DNA of 64,000 bases from Ancylobacter sp. Lp-2 (GCF_020523795.1 NZ_JAJALI010000013.1:55289-119288), one strand, 5' to 3'. Numbered from the stretch's first letter, positions 40,356 to 50,679 are shown. Notes: generated by a model from the sequence alone, not told the origin. Numbers and translations are program-made.

Positions 40356-40850
40356 TCAGTTCTGCACCACGACGAGCGAATTCTTCTGGCCCGACTGCCG
40401 GGCGAAGACCCGGTTGTCCTGACCGCCCTGGAAGATCTGTGCCAGATTGACGATGCCCGACTGGATCAGCGTCGTCGTGTTCCTCATGCCGACCTGAAGC
40501 ACCCGGGCAATGTTGACCCGCCCGGTCTGGGCGATGACGGTCGCGTTCTGGATGCCGTATTGCTTGACCTTGGCCCGGCTGTTCCACCCCGACTGCAGAA
40601 CGCCGGTGGTGTTCCATCCGCCATACTGGGCGACCTTGGTGCGGTTGTAGCGCCCGGACTGGTCGACGAACGAGTAGTTGTCCCGCCCCATCTGACCGAT
40701 GGCGCTGAAATTGTCCCGCCCGCTCTGGCTGACGCCGGCGACGTTGTCTGCGCCAGCCTGCGAGACCGATGCCCTGTTGCTGTCCGCCTCAGCCTGGGTA
40801 ATGGCGGCGAGAACGAAAGCGGCGGCGCAGAGTGCGACTTTGAGCTTCAT
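40356..40850 (-). CDS. Curlin-repeat amyloid subunit 2
   Basis: 164 residues. The signal peptide is residues 1-22 (MKLKVALCAAAFVLAAITQAEA). Twelve 11-residue units of the form Q-x-G-x-x-N-x5 follow (QAGADN, QSGRDN, QMGRDN, QYGIQN, QTGRVN, QSGQKN), closing with VVVQN. The pattern is that of curlin strands, but turns use Arg/Asp rather than Lys, and the x5 stretch is more hydrophobic. That would suit a nucleator or a co-subunit, by loose analogy with CsgB. It is encoded after the LuxR-type gene and before curlin 1, same strand. Confidence 0.9.
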   Translation of the reverse strand: MKLKVALCAAAFVLAAITQAEADSNRASVSQAGADNVAGVSQSGRDNFSAIGQMGRDNYSFVDQSGRYNRTKVAQYGGWNTTGVLQSGWNSRAKVKQYGIQNATVIAQTGRVNIARVLQVGMRNTTTLIQSGIVNLAQIFQGGQDNRVFARQSGQKNSLVVVQN

Positions 40851-41031
40851 GACGGACCTGCTTGATTGGAGTGATGACCGAGCAGATGGTCAATAAACCT
40901 GCCGCGCACGATGTAGTGCACCTCAATTCCACCAGAATTTTGGGAGATCCATTTATTTTCCCGGCGAAAACATCGGCGCAACTAATCCGGAATCCCGCGG
41001 GAATAGTCCGATCATACTATATCGATAGCTT

Positions 41032-42225
41032 TCAGATGAAGCCTGAGAGCAGCGACAGCAGGTTCTGCATCTGCATCTGCCGATGCAGCCCGAGCCGGTT
41101 CATCGCCGAAGCCAGCTGGTTGTGGACGGTGTTCTTGGAAACCTGCCGCGCCTGCGCGATTTCCGTGCTCGACTCGCCATTGGCGAGCGCGCAGGCGAGG
41201 CTGGCCTCGGTGGCGCTGAGGCCGAGCACCGCGCGCACCGCATCGGGCTTGAGAGAGTCGTTGCGGCCGAGTTCGCGGATGCTCAGCAGGGCGACGCGCT
41301 CCGGCAGGGCGATCGCCGGCTTGAACGGGATCGAGCTGTGGCCGTTGCGGGTCGAGGTGGCGAGGCTGACCAGCCAGCCATGCGAATTGGTGCCGTTGCG
41401 CACCCAGAAGACCTTCTGATCCAGCCGACCGGAAATGATGGGGTCGAGGAATTCGTGGATCTGGCTGTAGAGAGCCGCGTTGCGGATGTCGAATTCGCCA
41501 TCCGAGATGCAAATGTCGGGATTGTCGGTGGTCAGAGCGATGAAGGCCCGGTTGGCCAGCACGATCCTGAGGTCGGAACGGACCAGCGCGCGCGGCGTCG
41601 GTGCGTTGGCGAAGATGAACTCCATCCGCTCCGCCAACTCGCGCTGCCTGACCAGCTCCCGATGCGTCTTGAAGGCGATCTGCAGATAGGGAAGCAGCGC
41701 CATGATCTCCTCTCGCTGCCGGGTGCAGGCCCGAGAGGAATTGTGCGGATGCACCAGCAGCAGCGCGAAGCGACGCGGCCCTTCCCTGGCGATCAGGATG
41801 CCCGACAGCACCCCGTGATCGCCGAAGGCCCCACAGAGCCCGCCGACCTCGGGACGCAACGCGACGTCGCGCAGCTCCACCTCGAAGGTCGCGCCCTGTC
41901 CCAGCGACTGGGTGGTGGCATCGAAAAAGGCGATCAGCTCCGGACTGAGCAGCGTGGCTTTCGAGGCGCCCCGCGCGACGATGGCGACCCTCTCGCCATC
42001 GCCATTGCCGTTGCCATGACCGTAAGCATGACCGTTGCCATGGCCGCCATTGCCATTTCCATGGCCGTTGCCGTTGCCCAGGCCGAGGAAGAAGCCGACA
42101 TGGGCGCCGGATCTCACCAATATGCTGGCAAGAACCTCATCCCACAGCTCCGGAGAAATCGCTGCTTCCTGAATGGTCGTGATGATCGATGTTCGCCACG
42201 AGTCCGCGTCTACGTCGCACATCAT
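41032..42225 (-). CDS. LuxR-type transcriptional regulator with Gly/Asn/His repeat tract
   Basis: 397 residues. Residues about 335-393 form a LuxR/GerE helix-turn-helix (LSATEASLACALANGESSTEIAQARQVSKNTVHNQL cut into two helices plus a dimer helix). The N-terminal 330 residues have no clear GAF/PAS match; a PAS-like stretch may lie near 200-310. Residues 48-77 are a low-complexity run of GN and GH pairs ending GDGE, coded by a hexanucleotide-like repeat at 41993-42083. It lies just upstream of both curlin genes on the same strand, so it is a candidate CsgD-like activator; this is inferred from position. The start MM at 42225/42222 is uncertain. Confidence 0.8.
   Translation of the reverse strand: MMCDVDADSWRTSIITTIQEAAISPELWDEVLASILVRSGAHVGFFLGLGNGNGHGNGNGGHGNGHAYGHGNGNGDGERVAIVARGASKATLLSPELIAFFDATTQSLGQGATFEVELRDVALRPEVGGLCGAFGDHGVLSGILIAREGPRRFALLLVHPHNSSRACTRQREEIMALLPYLQIAFKTHRELVRQRELAERMEFIFANAPTPRALVRSDLRIVLANRAFIALTTDNPDICISDGEFDIRNAALYSQIHEFLDPIISGRLDQKVFWVRNGTNSHGWLVSLATSTRNGHSSIPFKPAIALPERVALLSIRELGRNDSLKPDAVRAVLGLSATEASLACALANGESSTEIAQARQVSKNTVHNQLASAMNRLGLHRQMQMQNLLSLLSGFI
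41993..42083. repeat. Hexanucleotide-type repeat inside the LuxR gene
   Basis: About 90 bp made of variants of GGCAAYGGC(C/A)AT on the minus strand. Every unit is a multiple of three or six, so length change keeps the reading frame. It codes for Gly-Asn and Gly-His pairs. Confidence 0.8.
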
Positions 42226-43097
42226 GGTCGGCCGCCCCCGACTCTACTGGACTGGATTACACAGGAACCGCCCAGAATCCGCACAATTTTGAACTGAATC
42301 GGAATATTTTCAAGGGGACACCAAGTCCCCTCCCGCCAGGCGCGCCACCGCCTCGCACGTCTGCGTCCTGTTCATCCCCCATCCGCGCGACGCCAATCCG
42401 CGCCGAGACGACGTCAATCGTCTCGCAACGTCGCGAGCACCGGGGAGAAGGGCGGAGCCATGATCGTCCTCAGGATACCGTCAGAAGTCTAACACCCCAG
42501 GACAGGGGTATCAGTGGTTGCATCCCCGCGCACAAATCATCCCGGCGCCATGCTTCCGAGACAGAGCGCGTGACAGACAATTTGTGGAACTTGGCCGGAT
42601 AATCGTCCGATTTCCGAACAAACTATATGAGGGCGAATGCGTATTGCCGAAGCGAAATGCCCTTACGTAATGCCGCCTCCCACCACCCCCCGAGCGTCGG
42701 CGCGACGCGTCGGCATAACGCATTACCTCAGCGAGCGATCCATCGGGCACCATGGTACGTACTTTGGCAGGCCCCTCGCCTCTTGGTTGCCCTCTTGGTA
42801 GCCCGTTGGCTTGACCCGGTGCCGGAGCACATCCTAAGTGTTCACTTGGAAAAATTCTGGAACCGTCGCCCGGCCGATCTGCGCGACAGACCCTCCCGGC
42901 GGGGCCAGCGACAGCAACGGAAAACGGCGCCCTCGACGGGGTCGTATCGGGGTGACGCGGTGACAAGGCATAGGGTGCGTGGCGAGCGATGGCGTGGCGG
43001 GTTTTGACCTCGCTGCCGGGTGCGGCTTGACCCCGCGCCTTCCCGCATCCTAGAGCTTTCCGCAAAGGCGGAAGCTTGCCGCTCGAACGGACCCGCG
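42226..43097. other. 872-nt gap between the LuxR gene and trpG
   Basis: A divergent intergenic region. AT-richer patches at about 42250-42320 and 42580-42660 could be the promoters for the LuxR gene. The remainder has short frames without family-like features. No riboswitch, attenuator peptide with Trp codons, tRNA or insertion element was recognised. Confidence 0.4.
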
Positions 43098-43706
43098 ATG
43101 ATCCTTCTCGTCGACAATTACGACAGCTTCACCTGGAACCTCGTCCACTATCTCGGCGGGCTCGGGGTAGAGGTGGACGTGCGCCGCAACGACACCCTCA
43201 CCACCGACGAGGCGCTGGCCTTGAGGCCGGAAGCCATCGTCATCTCCCCCGGCCCGGCGACGCCCAACGAGGCCGGCATCTGCCTCGACCTGATCGCCCG
43301 CGCCGCCGGTGACGGCGTGCCGGTGTTCGGCGTCTGCCTCGGCCACCAGGCGATCGGCCAGGTGTTCGGCGGCGAGGTGGTGCGCGCGCCGCTGCCGCTG
43401 CACGGCAAGATGAGCGACATCCACCACCGCGGCGAGAGCGTGTTCCGAGGCATCAACGGCCCGTTCCGGGCGACGCGCTATCACTCGCTGATCGTCAAGC
43501 GCGACACCCTGCCCGCCCCGCTCGCCATCACGGCGGAGACCGAGGACGGGCTGATCATGGGCCTGTCCCACAAGGAGCTGCCGGTGCACGGGGTGCAGTT
43601 CCACCCCGAGAGCATCGCCTCCGAGCACGGCCGGACCATCCTCAAGAATTTCCTCGACCTCGCCCGCGCCTGGAACGCCGGCCCGCGCCGTTCGCGCGCG
43701 GCCTGA
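43098..43706 (+). CDS. trpG: Anthranilate synthase component II (glutamine amidotransferase)
   Basis: 202 residues. It supplies ammonia from glutamine to TrpE. The class I amidotransferase triad is visible: nucleophile Cys80 in FGVCLGHQ and the His-Pro-Glu of QFHPESI near residue 175. The start at 43098 gives [15 protein letters not shown], the usual family N-terminus. It is followed by trpD after 40 nt. Confidence 0.96.
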   Translation: MILLVDNYDSFTWNLVHYLGGLGVEVDVRRNDTLTTDEALALRPEAIVISPGPATPNEAGICLDLIARAAGDGVPVFGVCLGHQAIGQVFGGEVVRAPLPLHGKMSDIHHRGESVFRGINGPFRATRYHSLIVKRDTLPAPLAITAETEDGLIMGLSHKELPVHGVQFHPESIASEHGRTILKNFLDLARAWNAGPRRSRAA

Positions 43707-43746
43707 GGCGGGAGCGGAGACGAAAGCGGAGCAGAGAGCGGGGACC

Positions 43747-44769
43747 ATGGAGAATTTGAAGGCCGTCATCGGCAAGATCGCCACCGGCGCCACGCTGACG
43801 CGCGCCGAGGCGGCGGGCGCCTTCGACATCATGATGTCCGGCGAGGCGACGCCCTCGCAGATCGGCGCGGTGCTGATGGGCCTGCGCGTGCGCGGCGAGG
43901 ATGTCGAGGAGATCGCCGGCGCGGTGACCACCATGCGCGCCAAGATGCTGCGGGTTTCCGCCCCGCCCGGCGCGGTCGACGTGGTCGGCACCGGCGGCGA
44001 TGCCTCCGGCTCCTACAACATCTCCACCTGCGCCTCCTTCATCGTCTCCGGCGCCGGCGTGCCGGTGGCCAAGCACGGCAACCGGGCGCTGTCCTCCAAA
44101 TCCGGCGCCGCCGACGTGCTGACGGCGCTCGGCGTGAAGATCGACCTCTCGCCGGCCGGCATCTCCCGCTGCATCAACGAAGCCGGCATCGGCTTCATGT
44201 TCGCCCCGGCGCATCATCCGGCGATGAAGCATGTCGGCCCGACGCGGGTGGAAATCGGCACCCGCACCATCTTCAACCTGATCGGCCCGCTGTCGAACCC
44301 CGCCGGGGTGACGCGGCAGATGGTCGGCGTGTTCGCGCGCGGCTGGATCGAACCGCTGGCCGAGGTGCTGCGGACGCTGGGCTCCGAGCGCGCCTTCGTG
44401 GTGCACGGCTCCGACGGGCTCGACGAGATCACCACCACCGGGCCGACCTATGTCGCCGAGCTGCGCGACGGCAAGCTGTCCAGCTTCGAGATCGAGCCGG
44501 AGCGCTTCGGCATCGCCCGCGCGACGCCGGAGGCGCTGAAGGGCGGCGACGGCGCGGTGAACGCGCTCGCCTTGCGCGCCGTGCTCAACGGCGCCAAGAA
44601 CGCCTATGCCGATATCTCACTCCTGAACGCCGCCGCCGCTTTGGTGGTGGCCGGCAAGGCCGACGCGATCGGCGAAGGGCTGGAGCTCGCCCGCTGGAGC
44701 CTGAATGGCGGCCATGCGGAAGCCGCGCTGGCGCGGCTGGTCGCGGTCTCCAACGACATCGAGGAGTAA
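43747..44769 (+). CDS. trpD: Anthranilate phosphoribosyltransferase
   Basis: 340 residues. It couples anthranilate with PRPP. The PRPP-binding Gly-rich loop [14 protein letters not shown] and the following [17 protein letters not shown] are complete, and the anthranilate-site residues [12 protein letters not shown] are present. It is the second gene of trpGDC. Confidence 0.97.
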   Translation: MENLKAVIGKIATGATLTRAEAAGAFDIMMSGEATPSQIGAVLMGLRVRGEDVEEIAGAVTTMRAKMLRVSAPPGAVDVVGTGGDASGSYNISTCASFIVSGAGVPVAKHGNRALSSKSGAADVLTALGVKIDLSPAGISRCINEAGIGFMFAPAHHPAMKHVGPTRVEIGTRTIFNLIGPLSNPAGVTRQMVGVFARGWIEPLAEVLRTLGSERAFVVHGSDGLDEITTTGPTYVAELRDGKLSSFEIEPERFGIARATPEALKGGDGAVNALALRAVLNGAKNAYADISLLNAAAALVVAGKADAIGEGLELARWSLNGGHAEAALARLVAVSNDIEE

Positions 44770-44774
44770 GACGC

Positions 44775-45587
44775 GTGGCGGACATTCTCGAGAAGATCGG
44801 CGCCTATAAGCGCGAGGAGATCGCCGCGGCCAAGCTGAAGGTACCGCCGGCCGAGATCGCCGCCCGCGCCGCTGCCGCCCCTGCCCCGCGCGGCTTCCTG
44901 AAGGCCATCGAGGCCAAGATTGCCGCCGGCAGGACCGCGCTGATCGCCGAGATCAAGAAGGCCAGCCCGTCCAAGGGGCTGATCCGGCCGGACTTCGATC
45001 CGCCGGCGCTGGCCAGGGCCTATGAGGCAGGCGGCGCCGCCTGCCTCTCGGTGCTCACCGACACTCCCTCCTTCCAGGGCGCGCCGGAATTCCTCACCGC
45101 CGCCCGCGCCGCCTGCACCCTGCCGGCGCTGCGCAAGGATTTCCTCTACGACACCTATCAGGTCGAGGAGGCCCGCGCCTGGGGCGCCGACTGCATCCTC
45201 GTCATCATGGCCTCGGTGGACGACGCGCTGGCGCGCGACCTCGTCGACGCCGCGCACGGCCTCGGCATGGACGCGCTGGTCGAGGTGCACGACGATGCCG
45301 AACTCGACCGGGCCCTGAAGCTGCCGGCGCGGCTCGTCGGCATCAACAACCGCAATTTGCGCAATTTCGAGGTCACGCTGGCGACCTCCGAGCGTCTGGC
45401 GCCGCGCATCCCCGCCGACCGGGTGATCGTCGGCGAGAGCGGCATCTTCACCCCCGACGACATCGCCCGGCTGGCGCAGGTGAACATCCGCACCATCCTG
45501 GTCGGCGAGAGCCTGATGCGGCAGCAGGACGTCACAGCGGCAACGCGGACGCTGCTCGCCGGTCCCGCGCTCAGCCGCGCGGGCTGA
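44775..45587 (+). CDS. trpC: Indole-3-glycerol-phosphate synthase
   Basis: 270 residues. It closes the indole ring. The GTG start at 44775 is supported by GGAG 9 nt upstream, inside the end of trpD. Catalytic residues stand in [13 protein letters not shown] (Lys), ALRKDFLYD (Lys) and LVGINNRNL, with GESGI near the end. There is no fused TrpF domain. Confidence 0.96.
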   Translation: MADILEKIGAYKREEIAAAKLKVPPAEIAARAAAAPAPRGFLKAIEAKIAAGRTALIAEIKKASPSKGLIRPDFDPPALARAYEAGGAACLSVLTDTPSFQGAPEFLTAARAACTLPALRKDFLYDTYQVEEARAWGADCILVIMASVDDALARDLVDAAHGLGMDALVEVHDDAELDRALKLPARLVGINNRNLRNFEVTLATSERLAPRIPADRVIVGESGIFTPDDIARLAQVNIRTILVGESLMRQQDVTAATRTLLAGPALSRAG

Positions 45588-45591
45588 CCCG

Positions 45592-46095
<504 letters not shown>

Positions 46096-46110
46096 GAGAT
46101 CGCAGCGACC

Positions 46111-47340
46111 ATGGCCAAGACCGCATTGATGCCGCTTGAGGAGGCGCTGGACCGCCTGCTGTCGCAAGCCGAGGTTCTGCCGGCCGAGACCGTGGCGCTC
46201 GACGCCGCGCTCGGGCGCGTGCTCGCCGCCCCGGTGGTGGCGCGCCGCACCACGCCGGGCCGCGACGTCTCGGCGATGGACGGCTACGCGGTGCGCGCCG
46301 CCGACGCGACGCAGGGCGCAATGCTGGAGGTGGCCGGCGAATCCGCCGCCGGGCGCCCCTATTCCGGCACGCTCGCTCCCGGACAGGCGGTGCGGCTGTT
46401 CACCGGCGCGGTGGTGCCGGACGGTGCCGACGCGGTGGTGATCCAGGAGGATACCGCGCGCGAGGGTTCCGCCGTCCGCATCAACGAGGCCGCCATCGCC
46501 GGCCGGCACATCCGCAAGGCCGGCGGCGACTTCCGTGACGGCGAGACGGTGCTGGAGGCCGGCCACCGCCTGCGGGCGCGCGACCTCGCGCTAGTCGCCG
46601 CCTGCGACCTCGCCGCGGTGAGCGTGTATCGCCGGCCGCGCGTGGGCCTGCTCTCCACCGGCGACGAGCTGGTGCGCCCGGGATTGGGCGCCGAGGCGCA
46701 TCAGGTGATCCTGTCCAACATCTACGCGGTCGGCGGCGTCGCCCGGCTGGCCGGCGCCGAGGTGGTCGACCTCGGCATCTTGCCGGACCGGATGGACGAC
46801 ACCCGCGCGGGCATCCGCGCCGCGCGCGACGCCGGGCTCGACGTGCTGGTCACCTCGGGCGGCGCCTCGGTCGGCGACCACGACCTCGTCGCCCCGGCGC
46901 TGACCGCCGAGGGCGCGACGCTGGCGGTGCACAAGATCGCGCTACGGCCGGGCAAGCCGCTGATGTTCGGCCGGTTTCCGGCGCCTGGCTCGGCGCATGT
47001 GCTCGGCCTGCCCGGCAATCCGGTCTCGGCCTATGTCTGCGCCCTCATCTTCCTGCGCCCGCTGCTGCGCCGCCTGCAGGGCGAGGCTGGCGTCAGCGGG
47101 CTGGAACTGGTGCCGGCCGAGCTCGCGGTCGACGTGAAGGCCAACGACCACCGCATGGACTTTATGCGGGCCGAGATCACCGGCCATCGCGCCGGGATAC
47201 CGCAGGTCCGGCCGATGCCGGTGCAGGATTCCTCCATGCTGAGCCTGCTCTCGCGCGCCGACGCGCTACTGGTGCGCGGCCCGAACGCCCCGGCCGCCAG
47301 GGCCGGCGAGACTTGCGAGATTCTGCCGCTGGAGGATTGA
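46111..47340 (+). CDS. moeA: Molybdopterin molybdotransferase
   Basis: 409 residues. It inserts molybdate into adenylylated molybdopterin. Domain motifs SAMDGYAVRAAD, PPGTVVPDGAD-like FTGAVVPDGADAVV, the MPT-binding loop TSGGASVGDHD and the LPGNPVSAYV segment are all present. The stop ends the trpGDC-moaC-moeA run; the next gene begins 58 nt later and is of a different kind. Confidence 0.96.
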   Translation: MAKTALMPLEEALDRLLSQAEVLPAETVALDAALGRVLAAPVVARRTTPGRDVSAMDGYAVRAADATQGAMLEVAGESAAGRPYSGTLAPGQAVRLFTGAVVPDGADAVVIQEDTAREGSAVRINEAAIAGRHIRKAGGDFRDGETVLEAGHRLRARDLALVAACDLAAVSVYRRPRVGLLSTGDELVRPGLGAEAHQVILSNIYAVGGVARLAGAEVVDLGILPDRMDDTRAGIRAARDAGLDVLVTSGGASVGDHDLVAPALTAEGATLAVHKIALRPGKPLMFGRFPAPGSAHVLGLPGNPVSAYVCALIFLRPLLRRLQGEAGVSGLELVPAELAVDVKANDHRMDFMRAEITGHRAGIPQVRPMPVQDSSMLSLLSRADALLVRGPNAPAARAGETCEILPLED

Positions 47341-47398
47341 CCCGGCACGCCCGAGGCTGTGTGCTGTCCCATAGCAAGATGCAAGGGATTCCAGCACG

Positions 47399-47785
47399 AT
47401 GGACATCGACATCCCCGAGGTGAAGGCCGAGGTCGAGGCGGCGTTCGCCCGCTACGAACAGGCGCTGGTCAGCAATGACGTGGCGGCGCTCGATGACCTG
47501 TTCTGGGACGATGCCCGCACCATCCGCTATGGCGGCGGCGAGAACCTCTACGGCATCGGCGCCATCCGCGCCTTCCGCGCCGCCCGCTCGCCCGTCGGGC
47601 TGGAGCGCACGTTGGACGGCACGGTGATCACCACCTATGGCCGCGACTTGGCCATCGCCGCGACGCTGTTCCGCCGGGACGCGGCGCCCGGCAAGGTCGG
47701 TCGGCAGATGCAGACCTGGATGCGCACCGCCGGGGGATGGAAAGTCGTCGCCGCCCATGTCAGCCTGATCGCCGAACCGGCGTGA
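47399..47785 (+). CDS. hpxZ: HpxZ/AtzH-like protein (SnoaL/NTF2-like fold)
   Basis: 128 residues. The sequence from [23 protein letters not shown] through [17 protein letters not shown] to VSLIAEP is characteristic of the AtzH-like (DUF3225) family. One member, AtzH of the cyanuric acid pathway, is a decarboxylating amidohydrolase, and HpxZ is tied to oxalurate use. Here it is close to an allophanate hydrolase and a GntR regulator. A role in a urea-, biuret- or oxalurate-type nitrogen pathway is therefore likely, but the exact substrate is not known. Confidence 0.82.
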   Translation: MDIDIPEVKAEVEAAFARYEQALVSNDVAALDDLFWDDARTIRYGGGENLYGIGAIRAFRAARSPVGLERTLDGTVITTYGRDLAIAATLFRRDAAPGKVGRQMQTWMRTAGGWKVVAAHVSLIAEPA

Positions 47786-47962
47786 ACGCCGATTCCGGCC
47801 CGCGCTGGAAAATCGCCGCAACAAGCCGCTAGCTGAACCTGCCGCTAGCTGAACCTTCCGCCTGAAACCGAGCCTGCCGAGAGCCGATGACCCGTTTCCA
47901 CATCCCCGCCGCCGCCCCCGCCCGGGGGGCACCCGTGCCGCGCGCCGGCCGGCGGGGCTGAC

Positions 47963-48673
47963 ATGTCGCTTCCCGAAAGTCCCATCGCCCTCGCCGTGCC
48001 GCCCACCGCCGCCGCCACTACGGCGCGTCCCGGCCGCCGGACCCGTGCCGAGGATATTCGCGAGCAGCTCGCCGACGAGATCACCCGTGGCCAGCAACCG
48101 CCCGGCACCCTGCTGGACGAGAGCGCGCTGGCCGCCCGCTTCGGCGTGTCGCGCACCCCGGTGCGCGAGGCGATCCGCGAGCTCGCCGCCTCCGGCCTGA
48201 TCGACGCCCGTCCGCATCGCGGCGCCATCGTCGCGCGGCCGAGCTTCGAGCGGCTGCAGAACATGTTCGAGGTGATGGCCGAGCTGGAGGCGCTGTGCGC
48301 CGGCCTGTGCGCGCAGAACATCAACCCGGCCGAGCGGCGCCGGCTGGAGACGCTGCACGCCGACATGGGCGAGATGATGCGGCTCGGCGACTTCGCCGCC
48401 TATCGCGAGGCGAACGAGCAGTTCCACGCCTCGATCTATGCCGGCGGGCATAACGACTATCTGGTCGAGCTGACGCTGGCGACCCGGCAGCGGCTCTCAC
48501 CGTTCCGCCGGGCGCAGTTCCGCGCGCTGGGCCGCCTCGCTCTCTCGCATCTGGAGCACGACCGGGTGGTCACCGCCATCCTGCGCGGCGACCGCGACGG
48601 GGCGGCGATGGCGATGCGCGATCACATCGCCATCGTTCACAACGCGTATGAGAAATATGCGCAACTGATCTGA
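47963..48673 (+). CDS. GntR-family regulator with FCD domain
   Basis: 236 residues. A winged HTH at residues about 30-95 (DEITRGQQPPGTLLDESALAARFGVSRTPVREAIRELA split over helices) precedes an FCD effector domain with conserved Asp/His positions in EANEQFHASIY and HDRVVTAI-type segments. It stands between hpxZ and the convergent allophanate hydrolase gene. The TGCATA repeats upstream of that gene (50588-50593 and 50618-50623) could be its sites; this is not proven. Confidence 0.87.
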   Translation: MSLPESPIALAVPPTAAATTARPGRRTRAEDIREQLADEITRGQQPPGTLLDESALAARFGVSRTPVREAIRELAASGLIDARPHRGAIVARPSFERLQNMFEVMAELEALCAGLCAQNINPAERRRLETLHADMGEMMRLGDFAAYREANEQFHASIYAGGHNDYLVELTLATRQRLSPFRRAQFRALGRLALSHLEHDRVVTAILRGDRDGAAMAMRDHIAIVHNAYEKYAQLI

Positions 48674-48722
48674 TATCGCTGAACTTTTCGACCCCAGCGC
48701 CAACGGCGCCGGGCGCCGCGCC

Positions 48723-50555
48723 TCACTCCGCCGCCGGAATCCCCGCGATCTGACGCTGGCGCTGCTCGTCGGCGAGGAAACCGCGCCAGCCGCCGAAGCC
48801 GGTAATGTCGCGCGCATCCCGCGCGGCCACCGCCTCCAGCGCGAAGCCCTTCACCCGGCTGCCATCCTCCAGCTGGATGGTGGCGATGCCGAGCGGCGCG
48901 GGAATGGCGTCGACGAAGCGGGCGAAGGCCTCGGCCGGCAACGCCCAGATCTCGCATTCGATGGCCCCGCCGCCGCTGCCGGGCTCGACCCGCAGCAGGC
49001 CCGGGCGGCGCACCCGGCCCTCGGGAAGCGCGTAGAGCCGGTAGTCGGCGCTGGTGCGCGCCGGGCGCAGGAACACGCCGCCGGCCGCCAGCAATTCGCC
49101 ATTGAGCGGCAGGCCGGACAAATGCGCCCCGAACAGCGCGAGGGCGTGATAGCCCGCGCCCGCCTGCGGCACGGCCTGGGGCAGCGCCGGCAGCGGCAGG
49201 CCGGTGGCGCCCATCGGCAGGTCGCTGGCGGCATGGAAGGCGGCGGCGATGGCGGCGAGCTGCGCGTCGCGCCCTGCCCCGGCCAGCAGCGTGATGCCCA
49301 CCGGCGCCCCGTCCGGCCGCATCCCCGACGGCGCGGCGATGCCGCACATGTCGAGCAGGTTCACGAAATTGGTGTAGATGCCGAGATTGGAATTGAGCCG
49401 CACCGGTTCGGCCAGCATCTCCTCCACCGTGTAGACGGTCGGCATGGTCGGCACCATCAGCGCGTCGCAGCCCTCGAGGCTGGCGCGGGCGCGCGCCGCC
49501 AGCTCGACGCGGCGGTAATGCGCGCGGAACGCCTCGACGGCGGTGCGTCGCCGCCCCTCCTCGATGATGGAGCGCACCACCTCGTTGAAACTGTCCGGCT
49601 TCGATTCGAGGAAGGGGCCGACGGCGGCGTAGCGCTCGGCCACCCAGGGGCCCTCATAGAGCAGCTTCGCCGTCTCGTAGAACGGCTCCATGGCGATCTC
49701 GACGATGCGGGCGCCGAGCGAGGCCAGCCGCGCGACCGCCTGGGTGAAGGCCGCCTCCGCCTGGCGGTCGCCGAGGAACAACCGGTCCTCCGGCCGCGGC
49801 ACGGCGATGCGCGGCGCCGTCGGGAAGGCGCCGGGCGCGCCGAGCGGCAGCGGGCGCGAAAACGGATCGGCCTCGTCCGGCCCGGCCATCGCCCGCAACG
49901 CGGTGAAGGCGTCCTCGACGGTGAGGCCGAACACCGAGATGCAGTCGAGCGTGCGGCAGGCCGGCACCAGCCCGGCGGTGGAGACGAGGCCGAGGCTCGG
50001 CTTGATGCCGACGATGTTGTTGAGCCCGGCGGGGATGCGGCCGGAGCCGGCGGTATCGGTGCCGAGCGCGAAGGCCACCAGCCCCGCCGCCACCGCGACG
50101 CCCGAACCGGAGCTCGAACCGCCGGGAATCAGGTCGGCGCGCACCGCGTTGCGCGGCGTGCCATAAGGCGAGCGGGTGCCGTTCAGCCCGGTGGCGAACT
50201 GGTCGAGATTGGTCTTGCCGATGACGATGGCGCCGGCGCGCTTCAGCCGGGCGACGGCGGTGGCGTCGCGCGCGGCCACATAGGCGAAGTCCGGGCAGGC
50301 GCAGCTGGTCGGCAGGCCGGCAACGTCGATATTGTCCTTCACCGCGAAGGGCACGCCATAGAGCGGCAGCTGCGCCGGATCCCGCCCCTCCAGCGCCGCC
50401 AGCTGCTCGGCGAGCGCCTCCGGCCCGACCAGCGCGGTGAACACCGAGGGATCGGCATGCCGCTCGATCCTCTCCAGGCAGGCGGCGACGGTGCGCGCGG
50501 GGGTCGAGCGGCCGGAGCGGTGTGCGTGGAGGATTTCGGCGATCGTGGCGGACAA
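48723..50555 (-). CDS. atzF: Allophanate hydrolase
   Basis: 610 residues. It hydrolyses allophanate to ammonia and carbon dioxide. The start is taken as the TTG at 50555 because GGGAGA lies 7 nt before it and the preceding in-frame sequence is not protein-like; an ATG 54 nt upstream is the alternative. The amidase-signature triad is complete: Lys73 in FAVKDNID, cis-Ser147 in GGSSSGSG and nucleophile Ser171 in DTAGSGRIPA. A C-terminal AtzF/DUR1-type domain spans about 470-600. No urea carboxylase or biuret hydrolase gene lies in the window, so the source of allophanate is not visible. Confidence 0.93.
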   Translation of the reverse strand: MSATIAEILHAHRSGRSTPARTVAACLERIERHADPSVFTALVGPEALAEQLAALEGRDPAQLPLYGVPFAVKDNIDVAGLPTSCACPDFAYVAARDATAVARLKRAGAIVIGKTNLDQFATGLNGTRSPYGTPRNAVRADLIPGGSSSGSGVAVAAGLVAFALGTDTAGSGRIPAGLNNIVGIKPSLGLVSTAGLVPACRTLDCISVFGLTVEDAFTALRAMAGPDEADPFSRPLPLGAPGAFPTAPRIAVPRPEDRLFLGDRQAEAAFTQAVARLASLGARIVEIAMEPFYETAKLLYEGPWVAERYAAVGPFLESKPDSFNEVVRSIIEEGRRRTAVEAFRAHYRRVELAARARASLEGCDALMVPTMPTVYTVEEMLAEPVRLNSNLGIYTNFVNLLDMCGIAAPSGMRPDGAPVGITLLAGAGRDAQLAAIAAAFHAASDLPMGATGLPLPALPQAVPQAGAGYHALALFGAHLSGLPLNGELLAAGGVFLRPARTSADYRLYALPEGRVRRPGLLRVEPGSGGGAIECEIWALPAEAFARFVDAIPAPLGIATIQLEDGSRVKGFALEAVAARDARDITGFGGWRGFLADEQRQRQIAGIPAAE

Positions 50556-50587
50556 TGCGGGTCTCCCGGCTGAGCGGATCTCAAAAC

Positions 50588-50625
50588 TGCATATAACATG
50601 AGCAATCAATATGACATTGCATACA
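50588..50625. promoter_or_regulatory. TGCATA direct repeats upstream of allophanate hydrolase
   Basis: TGCATATA (50588-50595) and TGCATACA (50618-50625) are 30 nt apart, three helical turns, in an AT-rich segment just before the atzF start. This suits an operator pair for the nearby GntR regulator. Evidence is positional only. Confidence 0.3.
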
Positions 50626-50679
50626 CTAGTCGGAGCCCGCCGCCGCGTCGACCGCTTAGCGCTTTATTTACCGATTGTG

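Noticed and set aside
42627..43007. A 126-codon plus-strand frame before trpG
   Set aside because: No family likeness, Arg-rich composition and no ribosome site; treated as non-coding.
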